A DNA stretch of 64,000 nucleotides from assembly GCF_030463535.1 (NCBI RefSeq), contig NC_132896.1, positions 32,533,477-32,597,476 of the forward strand, read 5' to 3'. Under the pieces are notes generated by a model. It did no database searches, had not been told where the DNA came from, and saw only the letters and a program-made list of their open reading frames with translations. Position numbers and translations under genes: made by a program. Within the stretch, counting starts at the first letter, position 1. Each line of letters begins with the position of its first letter. This document shows positions 25,431 to 39,800 of this stretch, in pieces. Origin of the DNA: Salminus brasiliensis (taxonomy: Eukaryota; Chordata; Actinopteri; Characiformes; Bryconidae).

Positions 25431-28400
25431 CTGAGGACCACAAGCCACAAGCCTCGACGTTAGACTCAAGCAAAAGCTGACTGCTACTGACTAAAAGGAA
25501 CAGTTCGTTAACTGATCTCTGACCCCAGATGCTGTCGATCAGCTTAGACATCTTTGATATCTGACCTGTTCTTGGGAGATGCTAGGCTAACATTGCGTGT
25601 TAACAAACACTGCATGTACACTGTCACCAATGTCATTTTGGTAATTACACGCCTAGAAATATATCTGCCACAAAATATTTTTGATAACCAAAAGTGGGGG
25701 TCCAGTTATTCTGAGAGGCTTAGTTGTGTATTTATTTATGCTAAACCACTTTGATTGGTCTGTGAATAAGAAATTAATGATTTCTAATAATCCGAATGCA
25801 TTTTGAGCAGCCTGAGAGACTTTCTTGGGCGAGTATTTACAGAGATGAGATTGGTAGCGGTCTACCCTAGAGCTGAGCAAAATGACAATATTTTATCGTA
25901 TCGTGATAAATTTAGTTATCGTGGTACACAGTATGCTTTTATCGTAAATATGAGTTTATCGTAAATATCGTCAGTGCTTATAGAACACTGATTAACTGCA
26001 TGTTTCATTACTTGAAGTTTGCTTCTCTAGTTCACCCAAAGAAATGCTTGGCTAATTTTGCTAACAAATACTGGATGTAGACGAGAGCTGGGCAATATGA
26101 TAGAATTTAATATCACAACATTTAAAGAATTTTTTTATTTACGATATACTTATAATATTTATTGCAATATTTGGTCATGTAGACAAAATGCACCAACAGC
26201 ATAAAATGCCATCCAATTAATCTCCCATACTGAGTACTGTGATTTTTACTCAAAATATGCTTCACTCTAACGAATTAAATAAGATTGATTACACTCTTTG
26301 TTTAATTCATTTTGGAGTATGGGAGATTATGTGGATAGCATTTTGTCTACATGACCAAATATTGCAATAAATATTGTATATCGTAAAAAATATCGCCCAG
26401 CTCTAGTCTACACCCAGTATTTGTTAGCAAAATTAGCCAAGCATTTCTTTGGGTGAACTAAAGAAGCAAAGTTCGAGTATCAAATATGTCTTGGCTGACC
26501 TGCTACATCAGGTATCAGTGAGGAATCTTGTTAATTCAATATTTAGCAGAACTTTTACTTTAACAGAGTTAGAAATACTGCTCATGAATCTCCATGCATG
26601 AAATAACATCTCCTGTCACAACTGTATTTTCTTTAGTTTCAGCAATAACAAACTATTGAACACAGTCAGGTCTCGAAAACGAGAGTGAATAAAGTGTGAT
26701 GTTTGGATTTCGGATGTTCTGTGGTTTTGGGTTTATGTGTCTTTGTGTGTTAGAGCACTGAATTAACTGTAAAGGAGGATTACCTTGGAAAGGAAGTAGA
26801 CCAGGAGTGCAAGCAGGAGTAGCGCTAGCATCACGCTAAGAAAAATGACCCACCAAGGGAAACGACTTAGAAAATTAGGCTTCTTCTCCGGGAACACTGT
26901 TAGCCTCACCTGCAAATTTCATAGCTTTAGCACAATGCTATGGAGCCCGTAGAAATACTGCATGTACATAAATGAACATATGGACATAAATGCTGCGATA
27001 AATATAGGATGTAGCTCTCGGGAGGGAAGACAGGATTTAACAACAAGGAAATTGTACCAATTTATGTTTGTATGACAGTCTGTGAGTGTGACCATGAGGT
27101 CGGTGAAGCACCATAGAAGGTGCCCTAGAACATTAAGATGTGAAAGCCAAGGGCGCAATTGGAAATCAGTGCTAGGCTAAAAGCTAATACCAGCTGAATG
27201 GCTTTCACCATGTATTCTCTCCATCATCTGTTTCCTCCAAAACAAACTGGACTACCTCAGCTGACCCAAACTGGAGCTATATCAGAAGGGTTATAGAAGG
27301 GGAATCACTGGTTTATTTTTTTAAACGTTAAGACTCGAGAAAGTCTAAAGGCTAAAAGCTAACGTCTACAATCTCTCCAGCTTGCTCACAGCACCATTCG
27401 GTAAGACTCGGGAATAATGACTGCGTTTTTGGTATAGTATTAAATCTGTGCTATAATATGTGGCTTCTGTGAGACATCACCAATACTGCAACCCAGTCAA
27501 TCAGAGCAGATTGTATCACATTTTTTTCACAAGCCCTCTTTAAAAGGAAAATTGGTGTGGTTTATATATTGGTGAGGTAAAATAACAGGGTGGTAAATGG
27601 GCTTGTTAAAGGACAGCTGAGCATTTTGCCAACTAAATTATTCACCCCAAATAGCAGATGGGTTTTGACCTAATATATCCCAGTTAAGTATAAATGGGTC
27701 AGTTGGGTCATTGGCAAATGTGTTAAAGGCCAAAACTGGACTACACAGCATTTCTGTTTTGGGTCAAATCAGGCCCTAAAGGAAGCTTTTTACCTGTGTT
27801 TGAGACCCCCGGAGTTTGATGTTGTTGAGATTGTCATCAAGACTGAGAGAAGCATTCAGGACAATGTCCAGATAGTCCAGGGAGTTATAGTCCTGTCAAA
27901 GAAAGCAAAAGTTGAAACCCTTCCAGATAGCATGTTCATGTGGGACCAGTATGGGTATCCCTACCAGAACATTTTGTCCTTGGGTTCCCCATTGGTCCCA
28001 CATAGACTTGCCCACCTGGGTCAGCGATGGGACCAGGAGGGGTTAAACATGGGCCTCACCTGGGTTTTACACTGCACTTGGAGCCTAGATGAGACCCATG
28101 TGAGATTAAGGTGGGCTGTAATAATTGGGCCCATTTGGGAGTCATGCCCATGCCCACCTGGGACTCACCTAGACCACTTTGAGCCCCTGTGTGATCATCA
28201 CACTATAAGACACCCAGCCCAAGTGACAGCAGCTACTGTAAACTGTAAAAAGGTACCTCTACAAACGTGCTGTTCCATAGGCGAGTGAGGAAAATGACTA
28301 CTGCACTACTGTCCACCGCCTTAAGGGGGCACTTAAGTTCCACACACTGCAGTTGATCACCACATGTCTGGAAGAAGCATAAAGAATTCCAAAAAGGTGA

Positions 28401-31400
28401 GCAGGCCTACTGTGAAGTGCTTTTTTGAGTAATACAATGAACCAGGACATATATACATACATACACACACATCTGTCCTGAGCTATATAGCGAAGGCCTT
28501 AAACCACCCACTGAGGCCTGTGTTTACCAGATAGTCGTATCTTTTCCCTCTAAAAAAGTTGATTATGTTATCCGTGCTGAGAGCGTCCAGCTTCGCCTCC
28601 CCTTCCACTTGCCGCTTTTCTCTGGATGCAACCTGCAGTAAACAAAGCAGACAGGCCAGCATTGCTATGGTTAGCCATGTTCTAGTCTTAGCTAACATCA
28701 AGAGCCAAGAAGGCATTGGAGAAGACTAAGAAGAAGAAGCAGCGCTGTCCTCCTGTGCTACCTTGACATGTTTGAGTGGGCTGATTTCAGCAGCAGGCGT
28801 GCAGGAGATGGTCTGATTCTTCTGGCCAGTGATCTGCACCAGGTACAGGAGCCACTTGCCATCCTTGTTCTGTTTCGGCCACTGGATGTTCAACGTTGCG
28901 GAGGCGAAGGACTTCAGAGGACGGCCCATGTTGATGATCTGAATCAGTAAGCGAAACAAGACAAGAGGCTGTCATACAGGGGTCCACAGTACTTCAACCT
29001 TTCAAATAAAAGGCCCTTTACCAACCACATCCATGCATCTACTGTATGTATACTACTGTTATAAAGTGATGCACTATTTGACAAAAGTATTGGGACACCC
29101 GCTCGTTCACTGTTTCTTTCAAAATGACGTGTATTAAGAAGAGTTTATCCTACTTTTGTTGGAGTAACTGTCTCTGTCCTAGATTTTGAAGGAGCATTGC
29201 TGTGAGGATTTGATTGCATTTAGCAACAATAGCGTTAGTGAGATCAGGATGTTGGATGGCCACCACCCCAACTCATCCCAAAAGTACTGGATGGAGCTCC
29301 ACCATCCATCATTCCAAAGAACACAGTTCTTCCACTGCTCCACAGATCAATTCTGGGGGGCTTTGTACCCCTCTATAAGCCCACGCCTGGTATTATTAGG
29401 CAGCATGGTGCCAACAGGTTCATGATGTTTATCTGCTCCAGAGAGTCCTATTCTATTGACAGTGCTTTATAGCTAGTATCATGTAATGTAATACCTTTAC
29501 TGTCTCTAATATGACAATATTAAGCTTTTTAGTAATGATAATATTCAGTAAAACAGAGTTTTTCAGGCCAGGAAGAAGACGGACCCTAAACTCATACTGC
29601 ACAGGTGCACCCATCTGTTCCTCTGATGTTATGGCCTTCTCTCCTTTCGCCTTTCCTCCAAAGTACACCTGGGAAGGTTTGGCCTGTCTGCAGACAAAAA
29701 GCAGAAAAGCCACCACAAATAAAAAGTGAAGAGATAGATCCTTGAAACTCATCCATCACAGCAGCTAAACATCAGGGTGTGACATGTGAACATCTGGCTG
29801 TTCCTTTTCACTGCCAGGTGTATCAGCCACCTAATAAATATATTCATTAAACTGCTAGTCTGAAGTGGGGATATATGGTTAAATATACCACAGACATAAA
29901 TACATTTAAAAAATAAAGAGAAAGATATATATGAATACAGCTCCAGAAAAAAAAACAACTTTATTTATAGGCAGTGTGTTTAAGGAAATGAACATTTGCA
30001 TTGTATTTCATAAACTATGGGCAATTTCTCCTAAATTCTAAATAAAAATATTACTATTAAGAGCATTTATTTTATTTATTTGCAGAAATTACAACTGCTC
30101 ATATGATGCAAAAAAAATATTATAATAATTATAAGAAGTTATTATTCATATTTAAACACAGTACTAATATCTGAACTTTCAGTGAAATAACCTCGATGAC
30201 CTTTCACATTGCTGTTGGGACTTTATGTCATTCATACTCAGAAAATTCATATAACTCAGCTTTGTTTGATGAAATACCTGGAATAAAACTTCTGCCAAAC
30301 ACATAGAGATGCAAATAATAAAAAAGTAATCTCTTAATTTGTTCCAGAGCTATATATATATATATATTATATTATTATATATATTTTTATAATTATTTTA
30401 TATATATTTTAAACCAGTCAAATAACCAGTTCTCATATGTCTGTATAGAATCATTGCCTTTACTGGAGAACCCTTGAGAACCCCACTGTTTTTAGGGCTG
30501 TACTTACCCAACGACTTGGAGCTCCATCTCAAAGATAACTTTAGCCTCTGCGACATTTGGTGAAATAGTTTGGTTACTGATCCTATTAATAAAACACCCC
30601 CCCCCCCAAAAAAAAACAAAAAAAAACAGGCATTAATGAACTGTACAGCAGTGAATTCACTCCAGGACTGCCAGCGTGAACACCAACCGTATAAGTTAAC
30701 ATCATTTAGGACAATGAAAAAGATCCAACAGTAACGACCTCAGTCCACACTGATTTCAGCAAAATAGCTCTTCACTGTAAACAGCATTTCTTACGTGTAA
30801 AGATTCAGCGTCACGTTGGCGTCCGTTGTGTCCATAGACAGCTTTTCGGTGCTCAGCATTAGATATAACTTTACCTGTGGGAGCATGTTTAGGTGGGAAC
30901 ACTGAGGTGAACCAAAAGGTTGAGAGAGAAAACAATGATAGTAAGACCTGTCAGTATCAACAGTGCTTTTTACCTCTGCGTCTCTTTTCAGTGGGTTTCC
31001 AAGCAGGCATGACACCTTTGTTTTACTCCCATCCACTATACACTGTACCTTAGAGTTCTGCAGAAATCAAATAAAAAGACAAAGGATGTATTACATCAGA
31101 ATTTAAGTTTATAGACTAATATTTCCTGTTATAGTGTGTGAAAGTGTTAATTAAAGTTCCTTATGGACTAATATCTCCTGTTATAGTGTATAGTAGTGTT
31201 ATCAAGGTGTTTATGGACTAATATCTCCTATTCTAGTGTATAGGAGTGTTTATTGGGGTGTTTATGGACTAATATCTCATATTCTAGTGTATAGGAGTGT
31301 TTATTGAAGTTCCTTATGGACTAATATCTTCTATTCTAGTGTATAGGAGTGTTAATTGAGGGTGTTTATGGACTAATATCTTCTATTCTAGTGTATAGGA

Positions 31401-34400
31401 GTGTTTATTGAAGTTCCTTATGGTCTAATATCTTCTATTCTAGTGTATAGGAGTGTTAATTGAGGGTGTTTATGGACTAATATCTTCTATTCTAATGTAT
31501 AGGAGTGTTTATTGAGGTGTTTATGGACTAATATCTTCTATTCTAGTGTATAGGAGTGTTTATTGAGGTGTTTATGGACTAATACCTCCTATTCTAGTGT
31601 ATAGGAGCGTTTATTGAGGTGTGTATGGACTAATATCTCATATTCTAGTGCATAGGAGTGTTTATTGAGGTGTTTATGGACTGATATCTCCTATTCAGGT
31701 GTTTTCATTGAGGTTGTCTTTGAATTATTATCTCTTTTTCTAGCATATAGATGTGGCTATTGCAGTTGTTTATGGACTAATGTCTTCTATTTTAATGTTT
31801 AAATTGACTAATTGCCAAGAGCAGACCGCACTGATACCCTACTGCCACCAGAGGGAGACCACGCTCAGCTCCCAGCAACAATTTACTTATATTAAGGTTG
31901 TATATGGAGTAGGATCCCCTATTCTAATGTGCAAAAATGTTTAATATGACTAAATTAAACATCAGATTAACACCAGTTGTATTGTCAGTACAGTTTAGGG
32001 TAACCAAGTTAGTTACTTGGTGCTCAGAATCACGCTTAAGCAAGCACAACAGTGGTGTAACGTTATATCCCTCTGATCTAATTCTGTAACTCTGCCAGTT
32101 ATGATGTAATGTGATCCAGGGCTTTGCACTGTGTGTAGAACAATAAAAACACAATCCCTGAGCAAACCTTTCCTTTCACACACCTCAGACACGTGGGCTG
32201 AGGTTTTCTAGCCTCGCCCTTACACTGACCTGTGGGAGACTGACTGACGATAAAGGCAGAGATTCTGAAAATTCAGCAGCCAGTTCAGTAAAATGAGCAT
32301 TATCTCCTCCTTTGTTTGTCACAGTGACTTCCAGAGCCGTGTTCTCTTCGCCAGAGGTAATTACAGCCAGGTCACCGTCCCTTTACCATGGTAAACAGAG
32401 TAAGAACAGCACATTTAAAGGATATGTTGAGTAGTAGGCCTCGAAACTGAACCACTACGCTAAAATAGCAGATGCTTTGTACCTCCTCAGTGGGGTGCAG
32501 TGGTTTGTATGTTGGGCTTTTTTGCAGAAGCTGTACTTGAGGTGCAGGTTACTGTGGCAGATACCATCACTTCCACAGCCAGTGTTTAAGAACTTGAACT
32601 GAAGGCGTGAGAAAGGGTACATTATGAAGCAGCATGAGTATCACAGTATACCACTGATAGAGATAGGGTAATCCTCAATTCTCTCTCTCTCACTTTCAGA
32701 CACACTTGTTCATTTACACACACACACACACACAAACACACACACGCTCACTCGCAGGCAGCTCAGCACCTTAGCTGTGGAGGATACATCATCTTTGAGT
32801 TGCTTGAGAATTGGCTCCAGTGGAGGCAGAGAGCTCCGGCTCAGTGTCTGAGGAGGGTTTTCTGATGGCAGAGTGACTAACAGACTGACGGGGATGTCTG
32901 TCAGCATGTCATCAATGTTTCCCTGGAGACACATGAGATTGAGCTTCTATTACAGTGGGGAGAAAACTCGCATTGGGTAATAACTATGTAATAACATCAC
33001 TTTATAAGATACCATAAGATAAGATAGTCCTTTATTAGTCCCGCAGTGGGGAAATTCTTAAGAACTAAGAAGGTATAAAAAGTTCATTAATGAATATAAT
33101 ACACACTTACCTGTTCATATTTTACAGGTAATGTATAAACTGATAAGTTGTATATTAATATATATATTATTATATATATGTATATTAATAATCCGCATCA
33201 TTTTTGTGGTCCACAATCTAAAGTGACCTTTTTTTTGTCACTGGCTCCACCCTTTCCTGTCTCCACCTTATCATTTATATCATTTGTAGTGTATTACCAC
33301 ACCTTTCCCAGGTGTTTACTAAGGTTGTTGTCTGCTGTCACCTATTCTAGTGTATAGGAGTGTTTATTAAGGTTTTTGTGGACTAATATCTCCAGGTCTA
33401 GTGTATAGGGGTGTTTATTAAGGTTCTTTTTTGACTAATATCTCCAGGTCTAGTGTATAGGAGTGTTTATTAAGGTTTTTGTGGACTAATATCTCCAGGT
33501 CTAGTGTATAGGAGTGTTTATTAAGGTTCGTAATGGACTAATATCTCCAGGTCTAGTGTATAGGAGTGTTTATTAAGGTTTTTGTGGACTAATATCTCCA
33601 GGTCTAGTGTATAGGAGTGTTTATTAAGGTTCGTAATGGACTAATATCTCCAAGTCTAGTGTATAGGAGTGTTTATTAGGGTCCTTGTGGACTAATATCT
33701 CCAAGTCTAGTGTATAGGATTGTTTATTAAGGTTCGTAATGGACTAATATCTCCAGGTCTAGCATATAGGAGTGTTTATTAAGATTCATAATGGACTAAT
33801 ATCTCCAGGTCTAGTGTGTAGGAGTGTTTATTAAGGTCCTTGTGGACTAATATCTCCAAGTCTAGTGTATAGGAGTGTTTATTAAGGTTTGTAATGGACT
33901 AATATCTCCAGGTCTAGTGTATAGGAGTGTTTATTAAGGTTATTTCTGGACTAATTTACCCAGGTCTAGTGTATAGGGGTGTTTATTAAGGTTCTTTTTT
34001 GACTAATATCTCCAGGTCTAGCATATAGGAGTGTTTATTAAGGTTCGTAATGGACTAATATCTTGTATTCTAGTGTATAGGAGTGTTTATTAAGATTCGT
34101 AATGGACTAATATCTCCAGGTCTAGTGTATAGAAGTGTTTATTATATATTTATAATAGATAAATATTTAAATACTTTTTTGTTTATGTTATACTTGTTTT
34201 GTTTATATTTTATTTATTGATGACTAATAGTTGAATAAACCTTAATTTTATAGAGAAAAAATTTTATGTTACCCAAATTTTAATGCCACCCATAACTGAC
34301 CATTACACCATGCAGAAGAGCTAGAAGAATGAGCTCACAGTACCAGAAGCCTGAGGTAAGTTGTGGTGCAAAGCCTCTCGCCTTGTGGGGGAAGAACAAG

Positions 34401-36822
34401 GTCCATGAAGGTGTCTGGTGTGGTCATCCGGGGGCGCTCCAGTAAGTGGCCTTCATCAGCAACCAGATTGTATGAAATCTCTGCAAAGTTATGTCAACAC
34501 AAATGAATCCAGGGCCAAACGATTACGATAAGATAGTGTCCCTAAGTTGATGTCTGTTGTGATCCAGCAAGCAGAATTCACTCACGTATTTTGGGATTAT
34601 ATGTCGCTGGATACGTTGTGAAGGAGAAGCAGGACGTAGCTGTGACGTAACTGAAACGTTGCATTTACAAAGTTAGTAAAACCACATGAGATAAAAGTAG
34701 AGTCCAGAGTAAGACTGAGAAATTTGGCAGTGAATAGATTTGCAGATCATCTCACCATTGTCTTTTGGGACAGTCTTTTCCCAGAAAGTCAATCTCATTA
34801 GGACTCAATTGCAGAGTTGTCTCAATGTTTATCACTGGTTTAGCCCTTCAACAGAAGCATCGAACTCTGAGCACTTATTCCAGAAGAGCCAATTGTTAGA
34901 AAATGTAAAGAGGCTGAATGAGTGACTCACCTGTAAACAACCACACTGTTTGAGAGTGACCCCACAGCTAAGTCTGGGTAGCCGTTCCCATCTATATCCA
35001 TGTTTCCAGACAAAGAATAGCCAAAAAACTTGATGTTATGGGACAGACCATGTAGAGACTGCAAAAAGAGAACCAAAATCAAACTGGTGTTGAGTAGTCC
35101 AGCAGACAAAGGTGATGCCATAATGACCCGAGGTTTGCTGGTTTGAGTCTGTAGTATATTTATTAGCTATGCAGATGTTTATAGACCTGAAGGAATGGTA
35201 TGGAGTTGAAGAATAATATAGTGAGCCCCATGGTTTAGACTTGGTTTAGGCCTAATTTTCTAAACTGCACATGAATGGAACAAACATAGGATGTTGTTTA
35301 GATTGGACATACTTTCCATTGTATGTGACAGGGATGTTAAGGGGTCAAGCTGTGTCTTCAGCACGTAGACCATGTATGGTAAGCAATGGTGAGGGCTGAT
35401 TTATATCTCTTATGGATAAGATACTGACATCCTGCATATGGGAACAGTACAACAACATATGACGTGTAGTAGGGTATAAAACACGAGGTGCTCATCTGTC
35501 TAGAGAGAGAGCAGAGGGGTACCCTGAATTGGCGGGCTCTTTCCACACTATACTTTTGAAAGACGGTGGTCACGAGTCTCCTTTCAAGAGAAATCCTTCC
35601 AAGAACACCTCAAGTCCTAGGTCATGCTGGCTGCCGTTAGCAGCCAGAGCCTGAGAGAGCACAATTGGCCTTGCTGTCTCCAGGTGGGCAAATGTCTTCT
35701 TCTGGCCCCACATTACTTCAGAGTAATGCTGGATAGCATTGGGTATCTGCTAGCATCTCTGTACGCGCTGGTTGCCCTGTGATGTTGCATCGGAGGCCGT
35801 TTGAAAAGAGGCAATGGGTGGTTGTGCAGGTGTTGAAGGAGGCATATGTTCTCAGCCTCCCAGTGTCGGGAGCATCACATGTGATAGGAGCAGAGTACTA
35901 GAGTACGAGTGGGTTGGGTCATTGGCTGTCGAAAATTGGGAAGGAAATTTAAGTAAAATTAATAAATAATGAAATGGCTTTCACTCACCTGCTGTGGGTA
36001 TTTTGACAATTTACCAGCAGTTCCAAGGAAAATGTACACGGCACCATGATCATTATTATAAGGTGCTCCAACCGCAAAATCTGTCAATAAGAAGCAAGCA
36101 GATTACGTTCAGTTAAATGTAAAAGATTTAGATTTAGATTTGTGTGTAGGAGCATGTTTAGTGGAGCTTGAAAGGGCCTGAGAGAAACGTCTTTATCGAA
36201 CCATTGTAACCGTCATGATTGACATCTCCAATGCTTGCCACTGCTAGTCCAAACATGGAAGCTGTATTGCCGTAGAGAGCGGTGGGTTCTATGTGGTTCC
36301 AGTCTTTGCTGCCTTTATGGTTCATGTAGACGTATACAGCTCCTCCCACATCTGCGTCTATGTCTGGCACGGAGAACTGGGGTGCGCCCACTATGAGGTC
36401 GTCCCATCTGGGAGAGCAATCAGCATAAGTGTGGTTATTGGTCTGAAATCTGTAGTCTCACTGGATTTGCCAAACAAAACCTTTGTATCTCTTTTGCTGT
36501 ATTTTACTTGTTTTTGATCTGGCAGTTGTGTCAGAATGTCGTAATGAACGGACCAATAGAAATGCTCCAAAAATTTACTTCCATTCAAAGATAAGAAGTT
36601 TTTTTTCTTTCTTTTGTCAAGTTGCCAATTCAGAGATACAAGGTTTTTATTTAGATGAGACACAGGAGCACATTCAGTGCAAGACTCTTTTCACTGAAAT
36701 GCACCACAGAGTGCCACAGGAGGTCATTCCTACCTGTGGCCATCAAACTATGTGACTCCTCCCTCAGTGTGTGACACTACGGTTCACCTGTGCAATACTC
36801 AAATGATACTGTTCATATGTGC

Positions 36823-36853
<31 letters not shown>

Positions 36854-39800
36854 GTACTGCAATTAAATTTAATGTGTGCAATACTGTTCCTTATTTATTA
36901 TCACAGTTATTACCACTATGCCACTTTACTACATTTATATAAATTATATATAATTTTACATTTCAAGTTATTCAATTTTTTTTTCTCTATCTGTTCTGAA
37001 TTTATTTTATTTATTTTATAGAGTGTTTATTTATAGAGTGTTTATTTTATAGTGTGTTTATTCTTACACAAACTGTTGCAGTGGTAACAACTGTAAAGTA
37101 TTTATGAGGGATTTCCTACAATGAAAAAGGGAATCAAGGGGGTTTACTGTTTCTACATGAAAATACACTATATTTGTATTGTCAAAGATAATAATTTAAG
37201 AGCCTATTAGGCTTTTTATGTGGATCCCATCACCAAAAACACTGTTAACACCTTAATTCTTCAAGGCTTATTACACACTAAGGCGTATTACTCAGTAACT
37301 ACAGGGACCTCTATGGGTCAATACCAGGTGGACAGATCTAGATAACTGTGTTGATATTGAATATCATCTTCGGCAGTCAGACCTATCAGTAAAATAGATC
37401 AGAAGAGGCAACGCTGGGTACACTTGCTCTGGACTCACCCGTCTGCATTGATGTCCAGAACAGCCAGAGAATAGCCAAAGGATGATGCTAGGCCGGGTCC
37501 TTTGAGGATGTGTACTACACTTAGACTGTGCTGGTCTTTTGTGGCAACAGGCCTCAACAGCAAGACCTCACCACTTAGGTTGGAACGTGGTGCCCCTGCC
37601 ACAATGATCTCCTCTCTTTTTCTGATGAGATTCATTCCAGAGTCTAGAGCAAATCCTGAGAAAAGAAAGGGACGCAGTGAGAAGATGGTGACGACTTATT
37701 AGGGTATCGAGTGAGATTAGTTTTTGTGGTGTGGACCTTGAATATATTTAAATATAAAGGTCAGGAAAATTGTATGCATTAAATACATGGTGGTATTTAA
37801 TATAATGAATTACTTTGGATTTGCTATCTGTATGGACCACCAGATCTTTCGTGTATTCTTCAGCATCAAAATCTGACCAAGCAATTGTGACAGTTCCAGC
37901 AAAACTACAGTTAAACATTTAACAATTTTTTAATCAACTTAAAATACCTGTACTTGTGCACATGCAGGCCCTATCCACACGTATATATATATTTAAAAAC
38001 TGAGGTTATTGTCCGTGGTTTTGGTCATTGAGAAAAAGTGGAGATTTCTGAAAGCTCTGTTTTCAGTGTTTTCGTGTGGATGGGCAAAACGGAGCTTTAT
38101 GAAAAAGTTGACATCACAACATATGCATGTTTCAGGCTGAATCTCAATTTTTTCCTTACTCCCTATATAGTGAACTATATAAATCATATTAAGTGAATTT
38201 ACAGCATCTGAATAAATATATTCTATGTTTTATTATACATTTATAATGCTCTATTTAGGTCTATCTGTAGTTTCTTGACTTGCACAGGAAGTAGTGTGTA
38301 ATTTGGCTTTACACCTCCCATGGTGTTCTACCCTCTTCATGGTGTTTTGAAGTCTCCCGTTATGAGGTACTATTGCCCTATACAGGACTAGCATGCTCAT
38401 GCAAGCATTTTCTTCTCTGTGTGGATTGAAATCTACATATATTTATATAGAAATATCTGAATATGTGTGGACAGGACAACTTACACATACAAACAAAACA
38501 TAATCTGATTTTGAAACTATGATGCTGTTGCTGGCAGAAATATTCACCTAAGTAGCTGCTGATGCCCACAGGAATGAGGTTTTCATTGAATCCATCTCCT
38601 GTTTCATAGCTGTCCAGAGAGGGTTTATCAACAGGCTCCATGCGAACAGTGCCTTCAGAAAGAAATGAGAATGCCCTGGACTTTCAGAAAAGCCATTATT
38701 CAACAGTAAACTGTTAATGGCAGGATTTAAGAAAACATAAATGCACAGAGGTCAGGTTTTGGTGATTTTGCCTCGGTACACCACCTCAGTGGATTTCAAA
38801 TAAAGCTATAAAATGTGGTTGAAGTCTACAGTGATCAGCCATAACATCAGAAACTGCTTAATATTGAGTAGGTCTACCTTTGTGCCGCCATGACAGAAGA
38901 CCCCACAAGACCTCTGAAGCTGTCCTGACACCAAGACGTTAGCTGTAGATCCTCTAAAGTCCATGTGAGGTCCATGAGCATCAATGAGTCTTAGGTGCCC
39001 ATGATTCTGTCACCGATTCACTATTTGCCCTTCCTTGAAGCACTTTAGTAGGTACTGACCTCTGCATACGGGGATAAGACATGCCTGATGTTTTGGAGAT
39101 TTGGTTTGTCCAGCCATCTCAGTTTTGTTCTTGTGAACTTTTCAGCTTTTCAGCTTCAAGAACTGACTGTATATTTGCTGCCTACTGTATCTACCCCTTG
39201 ACAGATGCCGCTGTAGATGAAGATAATCAGTATTTTCTGCTTCACCATCGTACTAATGTTATGGCTGATCTGTGTAGACTTTCAACTTTCAAAATATTGT
39301 ATTAAACATTGAGGAATTACTGACATTTTTTGCACACTCTCTCCATTTTCATATGTTAAAGTACTGTCCTGATACTTAGGGACCTGACCTTAATACATCA
39401 GTTGTAACAGGCCAATAGACTCCCTCCATAGACTCAGATATGCATTTGACTGTAGTAAAGTACCTTTCCAGTCGTAGGCACCTGGGGCACCAAACATTAT
39501 GTAATTCCCATCCTTGCCAAAGGCCGGAGAAAGACCCTGCTGGCAGTAGCCGAACAGGTCCTTATTAGCTTCCCGATTCAAACAGAGCGTCCTTGTGGCA
39601 TACTTTTTCAGGTCCTCATCCAAAATGAAGCATCTGCCCAGTACCAGCCGATTCCCATGACTCCACTTCTGGTAGCGGTGAGCACAAACCTAAACAACAG
39701 GTCAGTGATCTGATTTCATCTGGTTCTACGAAATTCAGCATTGACAGGGTCAGTGATGGGTTAAGTGCTGTTACTGTTATATTCCTTACCACCACTTTAT

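Noticed and set aside
33340..34145. Regularly spaced repeats resembling a CRISPR array
   Set aside because: Units are head-to-tail without unique spacers, in an intron of a vertebrate gene. It is a minisatellite.
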